Part shown: positions 34,413 to 43,842 of the stretch, piece by piece | Numbering within the stretch: position 1 is the stretch's first letter | How the letters are laid out: the number at the start of each line of letters is the position of its first letter | Assembly: GCF_030816915.1 (NCBI RefSeq) | Contig: NZ_JAUSYN010000002.1 | Span: 6,895,501 to 6,959,500, forward strand | Direction of reading: 5' to 3' | Length of the DNA stretch: 64,000 nt | Source: Streptomyces sp. B3I8 | GTDB taxonomy: Bacteria; Actinomycetota; Actinomycetes; Streptomycetales; Streptomycetaceae | Program-made: the position numbers and the translations under genes | Notes under the pieces: model-generated | Database searches by the model: none | What the model saw: the letters and a program-made list of their open reading frames with translations, nothing else | What the model was told of the DNA's origin: nothing

Positions 34413-34471
34413 GGGCGGGACCTTCTTCCGGTGCGGGGAGGGAGCGGGGCGGCAGGGGTCGGGGGCGGCGG

Positions 34472-36343
34472 TCAGAGGTGACGACGGCGGGCGGCGGCCT
34501 GGCGGTCGTAGCGCCGGCGGGCGGCGACGGCGGCCGGGCGCCCCGCGGTCTCGGCGACCGGCACGTCCCACCACGCCTCGGCAGGGGGAGCCGTCGCCGC
34601 GGGATCGGTTTCGACGTACACGCAGGTGGGCCGGTCGGAGGCGCGGGCCGCCGCGAGGGCGTCACGCAGCTCCCGTACGGTCCTGGCGCGTATGACGTCC
34701 ATGCCGAGGCTGGCGGCGTTGGCGGCGAGGTCCACCGGCAGCGGGTCGCCGGTGAAGGTGCCGTCGGCGGCCCGGTAGCGGTACGCGGTGCCGAAGCGCT
34801 CGCCGCCGGTCTCCTCGGACAGGCCGCCGATGGAGGCGTAGCCGTGGTTCTGCAGCAGCACCAGGTTGACCGGCAGTCCCTCCTGGACGGCGGTGACGAT
34901 CTCGGTCGGCATCATCAGATAGGTGCCGTCGCCGACCAGTGCCCACACCACCGCGTCCGGGGCGGCCTGCTGGACGCCGATGGAGGCCGGGATCTCGTAC
35001 CCCATGCACGAGTAGCCGTACTCCAGGTGGTACTGGCGCGGCGACCGTGCCCGCCACAGTTTGTGCAGGTCACCGGGGAGCGAACCGGCCGCGTTGATCA
35101 CCACGTCGGTGTCGCCGACGACCGTGTCGAGGGCGCCGAGCACCTGCGTCTGGGTGGGCACCGCGTCGTCGTCGCCCGCGAACGCGGCGGCCACGACCCG
35201 CTCCCAGCGCTCCTTGCCGGCTTGGTACTCCGCCTCGTACGCGGCCTCGACGCGGTGGTCGGCCAGCGCCACGGCGAGCGCCGTCAGGCCGCTGCGGGCG
35301 TCGGCGACGAGCGGTCGGCCGGCGAGCTTGTGGGCGTCGAAGGCGGTGATGTTGAGGTTGACGAACTGCACGTCCGGGTGCTGGAAGAGGGTCCCGGAGG
35401 CGGTGGTGAAGTCCGAGTAGCGGGTGCCGACGCCGAGGACCAGATCGGCCTCGCGGGCGAGCGCGTCGGACACCGCGGTGCCGGTGTGGCCGATGCCGCC
35501 GAGGTCGGCCGGGTGGTCGTGGCGCAGCGACCCCTTGCCCGCCTGAGTGGAGGCCACCGGGATCCCGGTGGCCTCCACGAGCGCCTTCAGCGCGTCCTCG
35601 GCCTCGCTGTGGTGGACCCCACCGCCCGCGACGAGCAGCGGCCGCCGGGCGGCTCGGACCAGCCGTACCGCCTCCGCCAGTTCGGCCGGGTCGGGCTCGG
35701 GACGCCGTACGTGCCACACGCGCTCGGCGAAGAACTCCGCGGGCCAGTCGTACGCCTCGGCCTGCACGTCCTGGGGGAGGGCGAGGGTGACGGCGCCGGT
35801 CTCCGCCGGGTCGGTGAGCACGCGCATCGCCTGCAGGGCGGAGGCGATCAGCGCCTCGGGGCGGGTGATCCGGTCGAAGAAGCGGGAGACCGGGCGCAGG
35901 GCGTCGTTGACGGTGATGTCCGCCCCGGCCGGGTGCTCCAATTGCTGGAGCAGCGGGTCCGCGGGGCGGGTGGCGAAGTGGTCGCCGGGCAGCAGGAGCA
36001 CGGGCAGCCGGTTCACGGTGGCGAGGGCGGCGCCGGTGACCAGATTGGTGGCGCCGGGCCCGATGGAGGTGGTGACTGCCCGCGCGGAGAGCCGGTTGAG
36101 CTGCCGGGCGTACCCGACCGCCGCGTGCACCATCGCCTGTTCGTTGCGGCCCTGGTGGTACGGCATCACGTCCGCGTACTCCACCAGCGCCTGGCCGACG
36201 CCCGCGACGTTGCCGTGGCCGAAGATGCCCCAGGTGCCGGCGATCAGCCGTCGGCGGGTGCCGTCGCGCTCGGTGTACTGCGCGGACAGGAACCGCACCA
36301 GCGCCTGGGCGACGGTCAGCCGGACGGGCGGGGAAGGGCTCAT
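34472..36343 (-). CDS. iolD: 3D-(3,5/4)-trihydroxycyclohexane-1,2-dione hydrolase
   Basis: 623 aa, thiamine-diphosphate enzyme. [16 protein letters not shown] at the start, [15 protein letters not shown] in the Pyr domain, and in the PP domain [15 protein letters not shown] and [20 protein letters not shown] with the GDG...N ThDP/Mg motif (N in LLQNHGY). Size and N-terminal sequence match IolD, which opens the ring of 3D-trihydroxycyclohexanedione to 5-deoxy-glucuronate. ATG 36343 has a GGTGAGG site upstream. It is 59 nt before iolA and 84 nt after the (beta/alpha)8 gene in a single leftward operon. Confidence 0.95.
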   Translation of the reverse strand: MSPSPPVRLTVAQALVRFLSAQYTERDGTRRRLIAGTWGIFGHGNVAGVGQALVEYADVMPYHQGRNEQAMVHAAVGYARQLNRLSARAVTTSIGPGATNLVTGAALATVNRLPVLLLPGDHFATRPADPLLQQLEHPAGADITVNDALRPVSRFFDRITRPEALIASALQAMRVLTDPAETGAVTLALPQDVQAEAYDWPAEFFAERVWHVRRPEPDPAELAEAVRLVRAARRPLLVAGGGVHHSEAEDALKALVEATGIPVASTQAGKGSLRHDHPADLGGIGHTGTAVSDALAREADLVLGVGTRYSDFTTASGTLFQHPDVQFVNLNITAFDAHKLAGRPLVADARSGLTALAVALADHRVEAAYEAEYQAGKERWERVVAAAFAGDDDAVPTQTQVLGALDTVVGDTDVVINAAGSLPGDLHKLWRARSPRQYHLEYGYSCMGYEIPASIGVQQAAPDAVVWALVGDGTYLMMPTEIVTAVQEGLPVNLVLLQNHGYASIGGLSEETGGERFGTAYRYRAADGTFTGDPLPVDLAANAASLGMDVIRARTVRELRDALAAARASDRPTCVYVETDPAATAPPAEAWWDVPVAETAGRPAAVAARRRYDRQAAARRRHL

Positions 36344-36427
36344 CGAAACCTCACCGGAGAGTTGACGGAAACGACGTGTGCGACACAAGAGGCGGAAGGG
36401 GTGCGAGGGGCGTGGGCGACGGCGCGT

Positions 36428-37306
36428 TCACAGCAGTCCCACCGCCGTGTCCACCGCCGCCTCCACACTGCCCGACGCCGGGTAGAGCAGCGAGCGGCCG
36501 ACGACCAGGCCCTGCACGGTGGGCAGTCGCAGCGCCTTGCGCCATCTCTCGTAGGCGACGTCCTGGTCCGGGCCGACCTCCCCGCCCAGCAGCACCGCGG
36601 GCAGCGTGGAGGCCTCCAGGACGCCGGCCATGTCGTCGGGGTTCTCGGTGACGGGCAGTTTGAGCCAGGTGTAGGCGGAGGTGCCGCCGAGCCCGGAGGC
36701 GATGGCGAGGGAGCGGGTCACGGCGTCTGCGCTCAGGTCGTTGCGGACGCGGCCGTCCACCCGGCGGGAGACGAACGGTTCGACGAACACCGGCAGCCGC
36801 CGGGCGGCCATGTCGTCGACCGCTCGGGCGGCGGACTCCAGGGTGCGCAGCGAGCCGGGGTCGTCGTAGTCGATGCGCAGCAGCAGCTTGCCCGCGTCGA
36901 GGCCGGACCGTTCGATGTCCTCGGCGCGGTAGCCGGTGAAGCGGTCGTCCATCTCGAACGCGGCGCCCGCCAGGCCGCCGCGGTTCATGGAGCCCATGAC
37001 GACCTTGTTCTCCAGGGCGCCGAGCAGCAGCAGGTCCTCCAGGATGTCGGCGGTGGCCAGCACGCCGTCCACCCCCGGCCGGGACAGCGCGGTGCACAGC
37101 CGCCGCAGCAGGTCGGCGCGGTTGGCCATGGCCGACGGGTCGCCGCCGACGCCGAGGGCACCGCGGGCCGGGTGGTCTGCGGCGACGATCATCAGTCGGC
37201 CGCTGTCGCCGATCAGCCGCCGCCGGGCGCGCCGGGCCGCCGCCTCGGCTATCGCCTCGGGACGGCGGACGCGCACCGCGACCAGGTCGGGGATGCTGAT
37301 GCTCAA
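36428..37306 (-). CDS. (beta/alpha)8-fold protein of the Cgl0159 type
   Basis: 292 aa. TTG 37306 is chosen: GGAG lies six bases before it and the conserved N-terminus (SISIPDLVAVRVRRPEAI) begins there. The chain reads as a TIM barrel of the DeoC/LacD aldolase kind: LMIVAADHPARGALG, GVLATADILEDLL, MGSMNRGGLAG, FDAGKLLLRIDY-like strand and VFVEPFV, KLPVTENPDDMAG, VLLGGEV. The Asp-His of AADHPARG and Lys of the YTWLKLPV strand are candidate active-site residues. Relatives sit in actinobacterial inositol clusters, where the role is often assumed to be the late aldolase (IolJ-like) step. Biochemical function not established to my knowledge. Confidence 0.8.
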   Translation of the reverse strand: MSISIPDLVAVRVRRPEAIAEAAARRARRRLIGDSGRLMIVAADHPARGALGVGGDPSAMANRADLLRRLCTALSRPGVDGVLATADILEDLLLLGALENKVVMGSMNRGGLAGAAFEMDDRFTGYRAEDIERSGLDAGKLLLRIDYDDPGSLRTLESAARAVDDMAARRLPVFVEPFVSRRVDGRVRNDLSADAVTRSLAIASGLGGTSAYTWLKLPVTENPDDMAGVLEASTLPAVLLGGEVGPDQDVAYERWRKALRLPTVQGLVVGRSLLYPASGSVEAAVDTAVGLL

Positions 37307-37485
37307 GGGGTGCTCCGTTCGGGGGCGGCGCCGGTGGGCCGGGGTGTGGGGGCGCGGCACGGGCCGCGGACGGGGGAGGGGCGGCGTCGGCCGGTCGCGG
37401 GGGAGAAGAACGTCCTCGCCCGCGCGGGCCGGCCGCCGGTGAGACGATTCTCGCCCGTACGACTCGGCTGCCGAGGAGGAGGTCC

Positions 37486-38526
37486 TCACCGCACGGGTCG
37501 GTCACCGTTGCGGAGGCCCTGGACGCCGGTGAGGACATTCTCGACCTCGGCGGTCGTGGGCATCGCGGTGGAACAGGCGAGGCGGGAGGCGACGAGCGCC
37601 CCGGCCGCGTTGGCGTACCGCATGGTCTTCTCCAGGGTCCAGCCGGACAGCAGGCCGTGACAGAGCGCCCCGCCGAAGGCGTCGCCCGCGCCGAGGCCGT
37701 TGACGACCTCCACCGGCACCGGCGGGACCTCGGCCTCGTCGCCGTCGCGGTGGACGGCGAGGACACCCTTGGGGCCCTGCTTGACCACGGCGAGCTCCAC
37801 GCCGGCGGCCAGCAGCGCCTCGGCGCAGGCGCGCGGTTCGCGCACCCCGGTGGCGATCTCGCACTCGTCGAGGTTGCCGACGGCGACGGTGGCGTACCGC
37901 AGGGCCTCGGTGTAGTAGGGGCGGGCGGTCTCCGGGTCCTGCCAGAACATCGGCCGCCAGTCCAGGTCGAAGACGGTGGTGCCGGCCCTGGCACGGGCCC
38001 GGAGGGCGGCGAGGGTGGCCGAGCGGCTGGGTTCCTCGCTCAGCCCGGTGCCGGTGACCCAGAAGACGCGGGCCGCCCGGATCGCGGGAAGATCCAGCTC
38101 GGCGGCGGTGAGGTACAGATCGGGGGCCTTGGGGCGACGATAGAAGTACAGCGGGAAGTCGTCCGGCGGGAAGATCTCGCAGAACGTCAGGGGCGTCTGC
38201 TCGCCCGCGACCGGGGTGACGTACCGGTCGTCGACGCCGAACGCGCGCAGCTCGGTGTGCAGATAGCAGCCGAAGGGGTCGTCGCCGGTGCGGGTGATCA
38301 CGGCGCTGGACCGGCCCAGACGTGCGGCGGCCACCGCGACATTGGCGGCGGAGCCGCCGAGGAACTTGCCGAACGATTCCACCTCGGCCAGTGGCACACC
38401 GGTCTGAAGCGGGTAGAGATCGACCCCGATGCGCCCCATGGTGAGGAGGTCGAAGGAGACAGCGGGCGAGGAACCCGAATCCGCGTAGGACTCAGCAGGC
38501 TCGGAGGACCCGGAGGGCAGGGACAT
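37486..38526 (-). CDS. iolC: 5-dehydro-2-deoxygluconokinase (PfkB family)
   Basis: 346 aa. PfkB-kinase signatures: GGSAANVAVAAARLG near 55 and the anion-hole/catalytic motif VNGLGAGDAFGGALCHGL near 272 with the base Asp. The DLLTMGRIGVDLYP start and DFPLYFYRRPKAPDLYL segment are those of IolC rather than ribokinase or fructokinase. It phosphorylates 5-dehydro-2-deoxy-gluconate ahead of the aldolase step. First gene of the leftward operon: its leader holds the GCCTTCC heptamer repeats and the divergent promoter with paired operators. A 179-nt gap separates it from the next gene. Confidence 0.94.
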   Translation of the reverse strand: MSLPSGSSEPAESYADSGSSPAVSFDLLTMGRIGVDLYPLQTGVPLAEVESFGKFLGGSAANVAVAAARLGRSSAVITRTGDDPFGCYLHTELRAFGVDDRYVTPVAGEQTPLTFCEIFPPDDFPLYFYRRPKAPDLYLTAAELDLPAIRAARVFWVTGTGLSEEPSRSATLAALRARARAGTTVFDLDWRPMFWQDPETARPYYTEALRYATVAVGNLDECEIATGVREPRACAEALLAAGVELAVVKQGPKGVLAVHRDGDEAEVPPVPVEVVNGLGAGDAFGGALCHGLLSGWTLEKTMRYANAAGALVASRLACSTAMPTTAEVENVLTGVQGLRNGDRPVR

Positions 38527-38547
38527 GCGCGTAGCTCCTCGTCGACT

Positions 38548-38575
38548 GGAAGGCGGAAGGCGGAAGGCGGAAGGA
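38548..38575 (-). repeat. GCCTTCC heptamer repeats in the iolC leader
   Basis: Read on the minus (sense) strand, four tandem GCCTTCC-type units lie 21 nt upstream of the iolC ATG. The plus strand reads GGAAGGC three times then GGAAGGA. Same heptamer and orientation as at 28221-28255. Confidence 0.85.
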
Positions 38576-38623
38576 GAAAGGGGAAAGGAACCGGGTTCGT
38601 CAGGGCCGTGCCGATGTCACACA

Positions 38624-38652
38624 GGTCTAGGCGTCGCCGGGGCACCTGTCAA
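38624..38652 (-). promoter_or_regulatory. Putative leftward (iolC operon) promoter
   Basis: On the minus strand TTGACA (38652-38647), 17-nt spacer, then TAGACC (38629-38624). The -35 box is part of the left copy of the 21-bp site, so a protein bound there would block RNA polymerase. It lies about 100 nt before the iolC start. Confidence 0.6.
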
Positions 38653-38709
38653 GACTTTGTACTGACATACGGACCTGTGTCTGAGCTGATGTCTTAACAA
38701 AGTATTGAC
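38648..38709. promoter_or_regulatory. Pair of inverted 21-bp operator-like sites
   Basis: Left site 38648-38668 reads GTCAA-g-ACTTTGT-act-GACAT. The reverse complement of 38689-38709 reads GTCAA-t-ACTTTGT-taa-GACAT: 17 of 21 positions agree. The sites face each other with 20 nt between them and each carries the TTGACA box of a divergent promoter. The likely binder is the GntR protein encoded at 32077-32883. Confidence 0.8.
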
Positions 38710-38734
38710 AGTGGGGTATCACAGGCGTTTGTAT
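38705..38734 (+). promoter_or_regulatory. Putative rightward (ABC transporter) promoter
   Basis: TTGACA at 38705-38710 followed after 18 nt by TTGTAT (38729-38734). The -35 box overlaps the right 21-bp site. About 130 nt upstream of the binding-protein gene. The -10 match is modest. Confidence 0.5.
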
Positions 38735-38862
38735 CCCCTCCCGACACCCCTCCACGACCACCTGCCACGGCCCGGGTACTCTGCCCCGGACCTGTGAGCG
38801 GGCACCGACGCCCGCCGCCGTCCTGTTACCCTCCCCCGGCCGCACAGTGAGGTGCTGGAAAG

Positions 38863-39879
38863 ATGGACCGCACGAAACACCCCCGCTCCCGCAGAGCCGC
38901 GCTCGTCGCCACGGCCGCGATATCGGCCCTGCTGATAGCCGGCTGCTCCAGCAGCTCGGGCGGGAAGAAGGCGGAGGACGACGCCAAGGGCGCCTCCGCG
39001 GGCAAGGCCGACACCCCGCGCATGACGGTCGCGCTCGTCACCCACCAGGCGCCCGGCGACACTTTCTGGGACATCGTCCGCAAGGGTGCCGAGGCCGCCG
39101 CCGCCAAGGACAACATCAAGCTGATCTACTCCGCCGACCCCAGCGCCGGCAACCAGGCCAACCTGGTGCAGAACGCCGTCGACCAGAAGGTCGACGGCAT
39201 CGCCGTCACCCTCGCCAAGCCCGACGCCATGAAGGACGTCATCGGCAAGGCCGGCCAGGCGAACATCCCCGTCGTCGGCCTGAACTCCGGTCTCGCCGAC
39301 TGGAAGAAGCTCGGCCTGCTGCAGTTCTTCGGGCAGGACGAGAGCGTGGCGGGCGAGGCGTTCGGCAAGAAGCTGAACGAGGTCGGCGCCAAGAAGGCCG
39401 TCTGTGTCATCCACGAGCAGGGCAACGTGGGCCTCACCCAGCGCTGCGACGGCGTGAAGAAGACCTTCGACGGCCACGTCGAGACCCTCTACGTCAACGG
39501 CACCGACATGCCGTCCGTGAAGTCGACGATCACCGCCAAGCTCAAGCAGGACAGCGCCATCGACCACGTCGTCACGCTCGGCGCCCCGTTCGCCATGACC
39601 GCCACGCAGGCCGTCGGCGACGCCGGGAGCAAGGCCGAGGTCGCCACCTTCGACCTCAACAAGAGCCTCACCGACGCCATCAAGAAGGGCACCATCGAGT
39701 TCGCCGTCGACCAGCAGCCCTACCTCCAGGGCTACCTCGCCGTGGACTCCCTGTGGCTGTACAAGAACAACGGCAACTACAGCGGCGGCGGTGAGCAGCC
39801 GGTGCTGACCGGCCCGGCCTTCGTCGACAAGTCCAACGTGGACCGGATCGCCGAGTTCGCCGCGAAGGGCACCCGGTGA
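38863..39879 (+). CDS. Sugar ABC transporter substrate-binding lipoprotein
   Basis: 338 aa. Twin-Arg-like basic start ([18 protein letters not shown]) leading to lipobox LIAGC with the lipid-modified Cys near residue 27, then a Ser/Gly/Lys linker. The mature part is a type I periplasmic-binding fold of the RbsB class: [48 protein letters not shown] and [19 protein letters not shown]. It is held on the outer face of the membrane and should deliver an inositol-type or related polyol ligand, inferred from the locus. First gene of the rightward operon with permease, ATPase and iolE. Confidence 0.93.
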   Translation: MDRTKHPRSRRAALVATAAISALLIAGCSSSSGGKKAEDDAKGASAGKADTPRMTVALVTHQAPGDTFWDIVRKGAEAAAAKDNIKLIYSADPSAGNQANLVQNAVDQKVDGIAVTLAKPDAMKDVIGKAGQANIPVVGLNSGLADWKKLGLLQFFGQDESVAGEAFGKKLNEVGAKKAVCVIHEQGNVGLTQRCDGVKKTFDGHVETLYVNGTDMPSVKSTITAKLKQDSAIDHVVTLGAPFAMTATQAVGDAGSKAEVATFDLNKSLTDAIKKGTIEFAVDQQPYLQGYLAVDSLWLYKNNGNYSGGGEQPVLTGPAFVDKSNVDRIAEFAAKGTR

Positions 39880-40955
39880 GGGACATGACCCAGCAGGCAG
39901 CGCCGGCGGCGGCCCCGTCGCCGGCCTCCGGCCCGGGGCAGCGGGACGGCCGCACCCGGCAGCGCTCCCTGGGGCTGCGGCTGCTCGCCCGGCCCGAGGT
40001 CGGCGTCTTCCTCGGCGCCGTCGCGGTGTTCGTGTTCTTCCTCGTGATGGCGCCGACGGTCCGCCAGGGCAGCTCGATGGCCACCGTCCTCTACCAGGCG
40101 TCCACCATCGGCATCATGGCGCTGCCGGTGGCGCTGCTGATGATCGGCGGCGAGTTCGACCTGTCGGCCGGCGTCGCCGTGATCAGCTCGGCGCTGACCG
40201 CGGCCATGATCAGCTTCCAGCTCACCATGAACGTGTGGGTGGGCGTGCTCGTGGCGCTGGTGCTCTCCCTCGCCGTCGGGGCGTTCAACGGCTGGATGAT
40301 GGTCCGCACCGGACTGCCCAGCTTCCTGGTCACCCTCGGGACCTTCCTCGGCCTGCAGGGCATCAACCTCGCCGTCACCAAGCTGGTCACCGGCAACGTC
40401 GCCACCGACGACATCAGCGACATGGACGGCTTCGACCAGGCCAAGAGCGTCTTCTCCTCCTCCTTCCACCTCGGCGACGTCCAGGTGAAGATCACCGTGG
40501 TGTGGTGGCTGGTGTTCGCGGCGCTGGCCACTTGGGTGCTGCTGCGCACCAAGTACGGCAACTGGATCTTCGCCGTCGGCGGCAACAAGGACAGCGCCCG
40601 CGCGGTCGGCGTCCCGGTGACGTTCACCAAGATCTCGCTGTTCATGCTGGTCGGCTTCGGCGCGTGGTTCGTCGGCATGCACGAGTTGTTCGCGTTCAAC
40701 ACCGTGCAGTCCGGCGAGGGCGTCGGCCAGGAGCTCATCTACATCGCCGCCGCCGTGATCGGCGGCTGTCTGCTCACCGGCGGCTACGGCTCCGCGATCG
40801 GCCCGGTCTTCGGCGCCTTCATGTTCGGCATGGTGAGCCAGGGCATCGTCTTCGCCGGCTGGAACCCCGACTGGTTCAAGGCCTTCCTCGGTGTGATGCT
40901 CCTCGGGGCCACCCTCATCAATCTGTGGGTCCGCCAGTCGGCGACCCGGAGGTGA
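39876..40955 (+). CDS. Sugar ABC transporter permease (RbsC type)
   Basis: 359 aa from GTG 39876, overlapping the previous stop by 4 nt. A soluble N-terminal ~45 residues precede 8-10 membrane helices. Signature segments of the RbsC/BPD_transp_2 family: [40 protein letters not shown] and [15 protein letters not shown], the cytoplasmic coupling loop that contacts the ATPase. Forms the channel for the substrate captured by the upstream lipoprotein. Confidence 0.93.
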   Translation: MRDMTQQAAPAAAPSPASGPGQRDGRTRQRSLGLRLLARPEVGVFLGAVAVFVFFLVMAPTVRQGSSMATVLYQASTIGIMALPVALLMIGGEFDLSAGVAVISSALTAAMISFQLTMNVWVGVLVALVLSLAVGAFNGWMMVRTGLPSFLVTLGTFLGLQGINLAVTKLVTGNVATDDISDMDGFDQAKSVFSSSFHLGDVQVKITVVWWLVFAALATWVLLRTKYGNWIFAVGGNKDSARAVGVPVTFTKISLFMLVGFGAWFVGMHELFAFNTVQSGEGVGQELIYIAAAVIGGCLLTGGYGSAIGPVFGAFMFGMVSQGIVFAGWNPDWFKAFLGVMLLGATLINLWVRQSATRR

Positions 40956-40960
40956 CACCC

Positions 40961-41953
40961 ATGACCACCGCTGACCCCAAGAAGACGACCGCCGTCGCGG
41001 AGCAGGACGGCCCCGGCCCGGCCCCCGCCGGTACCGCCCCGCTCGTCGAGCTGCGCGGTGCCGGGAAGTCGTACGGGAACATCCGCGCCCTGCACGGCGT
41101 CGACCTCACCGTCCACTCCGGCCGGGTGACCTGCGTACTCGGCGACAACGGCGCCGGCAAGTCCACCCTCATCAAGATCATCTCCGGGCTGCACCAGCAC
41201 ACCGAGGGCGAGTTCCTCGTCGACGGCGCCCCGGTACGGTTCGCCACCCCGCGCGAGGCTCTCGCCAAGGGCATCGCCACGGTCTACCAGGACCTCGCCA
41301 CCGTGCCGCTGATGCCGGTATGGCGGAACTTCTTCCTCGGCTCCGAGATGACCAAGGGCCCCTGGCCCGTACGCCGCCTCGACATCGCCCGCATGAAGCG
41401 GACCGCCGACGAGGAACTGCGCCACATGGGCATCGTCCTTGACGACCTGGAACAGCCGCTGGGCACCCTCTCCGGCGGCCAGCGCCAGTCCGTGGCGATC
41501 GCCCGCGCCGTCTACTTCGGCGCCCGCGTCCTCATCCTCGACGAGCCCACCGCCGCCCTCGGCGTCAAGCAGTCGGGCGTGGTGCTGAAGTACATCGCCG
41601 CCGCGCGCGACCGCGGCCTCGGCGTCATCTTCATCACGCACAACCCCCACCACGCCTACCTGGTCGGCGACCACTTCAGCGTGCTGCGCCTCGGCACCCT
41701 GGAGCTGTCCGCCGCCCGCAGCGAGGTGAGCCTGGAGGAGCTGACCAACCACATGGCGGGCGGCGCGGAACTGGCCGCGCTCAAGCACGAACTGGCACAG
41801 GTCGGCGGCGTGGACGTCGAGCAACTCCCCGGGGGCGAGGAGGAGGACCCCGGGACGAGGACGGCCGAGGAACCTTCCGGGACGGCCGAGGAACTCCCCG
41901 CGACCGAGGACGTACAGACACCGGCGAAGGCATCTCCCGAAGGGACCGCGTGA
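40961..41953 (+). CDS. Sugar ABC transporter ATP-binding protein
   Basis: 330 aa from ATG 40961, five nt after the permease stop. One ABC domain: [14 protein letters not shown] (Walker A, about 65), [18 protein letters not shown] (signature), [15 protein letters not shown] (Walker B plus D-loop) and [11 protein letters not shown] (switch His). Unlike RbsA it has a single nucleotide-binding domain and probably acts as a homodimer, as in the FrcA-type systems. The C-terminal ~70 residues are acidic Glu/Pro/Thr-rich and likely disordered. Next gene, iolE, starts one base after the stop. Confidence 0.93.
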   Translation: MTTADPKKTTAVAEQDGPGPAPAGTAPLVELRGAGKSYGNIRALHGVDLTVHSGRVTCVLGDNGAGKSTLIKIISGLHQHTEGEFLVDGAPVRFATPREALAKGIATVYQDLATVPLMPVWRNFFLGSEMTKGPWPVRRLDIARMKRTADEELRHMGIVLDDLEQPLGTLSGGQRQSVAIARAVYFGARVLILDEPTAALGVKQSGVVLKYIAAARDRGLGVIFITHNPHHAYLVGDHFSVLRLGTLELSAARSEVSLEELTNHMAGGAELAALKHELAQVGGVDVEQLPGGEEEDPGTRTAEEPSGTAEELPATEDVQTPAKASPEGTA

Positions 41954-41954
41954 C

Positions 41955-42875
41955 ATGACAGGAAGCGCTTCCCCCGCACCCGCCCTGGATCGCATCAGGG
42001 TCGGCTCCGCCCCCGACTCCTGGGGCGTCTGGTTCCCGGACGATCCCCGGCAGGTGCCGTGGCAGCGCTTTCTCGACGAGGTCGCCGAGGCCGGCTACTC
42101 CTGGATCGAGCTGGGCCCCTACGGCTATCTGCCCACCGACCCGGCCCGCCTCACCGAGGAGGTGGACCGGCGGAACCTGAAGGTCTCCGCCGGCACCATC
42201 TTCTGCGGACTGCACCGGGGTCCCGCCGAGTGGGACGCCACCTGGGAGCAGGTGAGCCGGGTCGCCGCTCTCACCCGGGACATGGGCGCCGGGCACCTCG
42301 TCGTCATCCCGTCCTTCTGGCGCGACGACAAGACCGCCGAGATCCTGGAACCCGCCGAACTCACCGCCGAGCAGTGGGCCCACCTCACCCGGGGCATGGA
42401 ACGCCTCGGCCGGGAGGTCAGGGAGACCTACGGCCTCGACATCGTCATCCACCCGCACGCCGACACCCACCTGGACACCGAGGAGCACGTCGCACGCTTC
42501 CTCGACGCCACCGACCCCGCGCTGGTCAGCCTGTGCCTGGACACCGGGCACTACGCCTACTGCGGCGGCGACAGCGTCAAGCTGATCGAGACGTACGGCG
42601 AGCGCATCGGCTATCTGCACCTCAAGCAGGTCGACCCGGACATCCTCGCGGACGTGGTCGCGGGCGGGGTGCCGTTCGGGCCGGCGGTGGCCCGCGGGGT
42701 GATGTGCGAGCCGCCGGGGGGCGTGCCGGAGCTGGGGCCGGTGCTCGCGGCCGCGCAGAAGCTCGACGTGGACCTGTTCGCCATCGTCGAGCAGGACATG
42801 TATCCCTGCGCGCCCGACAAACCGCTGCCGATCGCGGTGCGGACGCGGAGGTTCCTGCGGTCCTGCGGGGCGTGA
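41955..42875 (+). CDS. iolE: Inosose dehydratase / xylose-isomerase-like TIM barrel
   Basis: 306 aa. VGSAPDSWGVWFPDDP at the start, EVAEAGYSWIELGPYGYLP, GLDIVIHPHADTHLDTEEHV, LCLDTGHYAYCGGD and GYLHLKQVDPD are typical of the IolE (2-keto-myo-inositol dehydratase) branch of sugar-phosphate isomerase/epimerases; the His/Asp/Glu residues in these segments bind the divalent metal. It removes water from 2-keto-myo-inositol to form the diketone that IolD opens. ATG 41955 is one base after the ATPase stop: the transporter and this enzyme are co-translated. Confidence 0.93.
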   Translation: MTGSASPAPALDRIRVGSAPDSWGVWFPDDPRQVPWQRFLDEVAEAGYSWIELGPYGYLPTDPARLTEEVDRRNLKVSAGTIFCGLHRGPAEWDATWEQVSRVAALTRDMGAGHLVVIPSFWRDDKTAEILEPAELTAEQWAHLTRGMERLGREVRETYGLDIVIHPHADTHLDTEEHVARFLDATDPALVSLCLDTGHYAYCGGDSVKLIETYGERIGYLHLKQVDPDILADVVAGGVPFGPAVARGVMCEPPGGVPELGPVLAAAQKLDVDLFAIVEQDMYPCAPDKPLPIAVRTRRFLRSCGA

Positions 42876-42909
42876 GGGCGTGAGCGGGGCCGTGGGCCGG
42901 GTCGGCCGG

Positions 42910-43218
42910 TCAGGCGTGGCGGCCGCCCGGGCCCATCGGTTCGTCGAACGCGTGGGTGTCGCCGCCCCTGCCGTAACCGCGGCTGCGGCGGTGACGGCGG
43001 CGGCCGCGGTGGGCGCCGTTCAGCGCGGTGGCCATGCCGATGCTGAACAGCAGGGCGAGGGCGAGGCCGGCGCAGAAGAGGGCCAGGGCGTTCATCGTGG
43101 CGATGTGGTTGCCCAGCACGGAGACGGAGTACTCGGGGCCGCCCCCGAGGTTGTCGGCGATGGCGAGGCCGGTGAAGGCCGCCGTGGCCGCGAGCAGGAG
43201 CAGTCCGAGGACCAGCAT
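42910..43218 (-). CDS. Small two-helix membrane protein, unknown
   Basis: 102 aa. ATG 43218 lies 9 nt after GAGGGG; the ATG three codons upstream touches that site. Two hydrophobic segments: MLVLGLLLLAATAAFTGLAI and ALALFCAGLALALLFSIGMA, separated by DNLGGGPEYSVSVLGNHIATMN. The C-terminus is basic, RRGRRRHRRSRGYGRG, then DTHAFDEPMGPGG. Not a family I can name; resembles the many short Streptomyces membrane proteins with a basic cytoplasmic tail. Convergent with iolE. Confidence 0.75.
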   Translation of the reverse strand: MLVLGLLLLAATAAFTGLAIADNLGGGPEYSVSVLGNHIATMNALALFCAGLALALLFSIGMATALNGAHRGRRRHRRSRGYGRGGDTHAFDEPMGPGGRHA

Positions 43219-43305
43219 GCGGGTCATCCCCTCGAAACGGGTGGTATGTCGGGTTCGCTTCGATTGTTTCGCTTCGGTTCTTTGTGTCGAGTACCCCGGT
43301 GTGGG

Positions 43306-43472
43306 GTTTTCGCCCCCGCCGCCCCTGCCCTTCCCGTCTCCGGGGGCTCCGCCCCCGGATCCCCCGAAGGATCGCGCGGTTCCCCGCGAGCAACCACCCG
43401 CCCGCCCGCACGTCCGGGGTCCAAGGGGCGGCACCCCTCGAGGGACGGGAAGGGCAGGGGCGGAAGGTGAAG
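43306..43472. repeat. Dispersed intergenic element, copy E (full palindromic form)
   Basis: Left end TTTTCGCCCCCGCCGCCCCT GCCCTTCCCGTC and right end GACGGGAAGGGCAGGGGCGG are inverted copies about 165 bp apart. Interior: GGGGGCTCCGCCCCCGGATC, GATCGCGCGGTTCCCCGCG, GAGCAACCACCCGCCCGC and CCGGGGTCCAAGGGGCGGC. The GAGCAACCACC segment is shared with copy F and (inverted, GGTGGTTGCTC) copy C. Confidence 0.88.
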
Positions 43473-43477
43473 GAAAC

Positions 43478-43693
43478 TCACGCCGTCACGTAGTGGTGCG
43501 CGTCCGCGCCGCGCCACTTGACCCACGCCGGGTCGTCCAGCAGATCCTCCGCGTCCGGCAGCCCCGCCCGCCCCAGGAACTCCAGCAGGTCCTCGTCGGA
43601 GAACGCCACCCCCAGACTCTCCCCACGCGCGGTCACGCGCCGGCCCCCCGAACCCAGCGGGGGGTGAACTATCACAGGTGCACGCCCGGACAT
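43478..43693 (-). CDS. Small conserved-looking hypothetical protein
   Basis: 71 aa from ATG 43693. Short beta-prone N-terminus ([20 protein letters not shown]) and an acidic helical half ([31 protein letters not shown]), ending DAHHYVTA. The balanced composition and clear difference from the Arg/Pro-rich sequence upstream support a real gene starting here rather than at 43873. I do not recognise a family function. Divergent from the mycothiol-dependent dehydrogenase, 149 nt apart. Confidence 0.65.
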   Translation of the reverse strand: MSGRAPVIVHPPLGSGGRRVTARGESLGVAFSDEDLLEFLGRAGLPDAEDLLDDPAWVKWRGADAHHYVTA

Positions 43694-43842
43694 GTCTCCA
43701 GCATGGTCCCGCCGGAGACACCCCGCATCCCCGCGGCCGCACGCACCCCCGTTTCCGTCATCATGGGGTGGGCCGGCGGGGCCCCGCGGCGGACCCCGCC
43801 GCCGCCCGCACAAGCTCGGCAGCGACGGAAGGCAGCAGCACC

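Noticed and set aside
37306..37485. A longer N-terminus for the (beta/alpha)8 protein reaching back to 37489
   Set aside because: The added residues are Arg/Pro-rich non-family sequence, and GGAG lies just before the TTG at 37306.
38863..42875. Assigning myo-inositol as proven ligand of the ABC transporter
   Set aside because: The link to inositol rests on neighbouring genes only; related binding proteins take other sugars.
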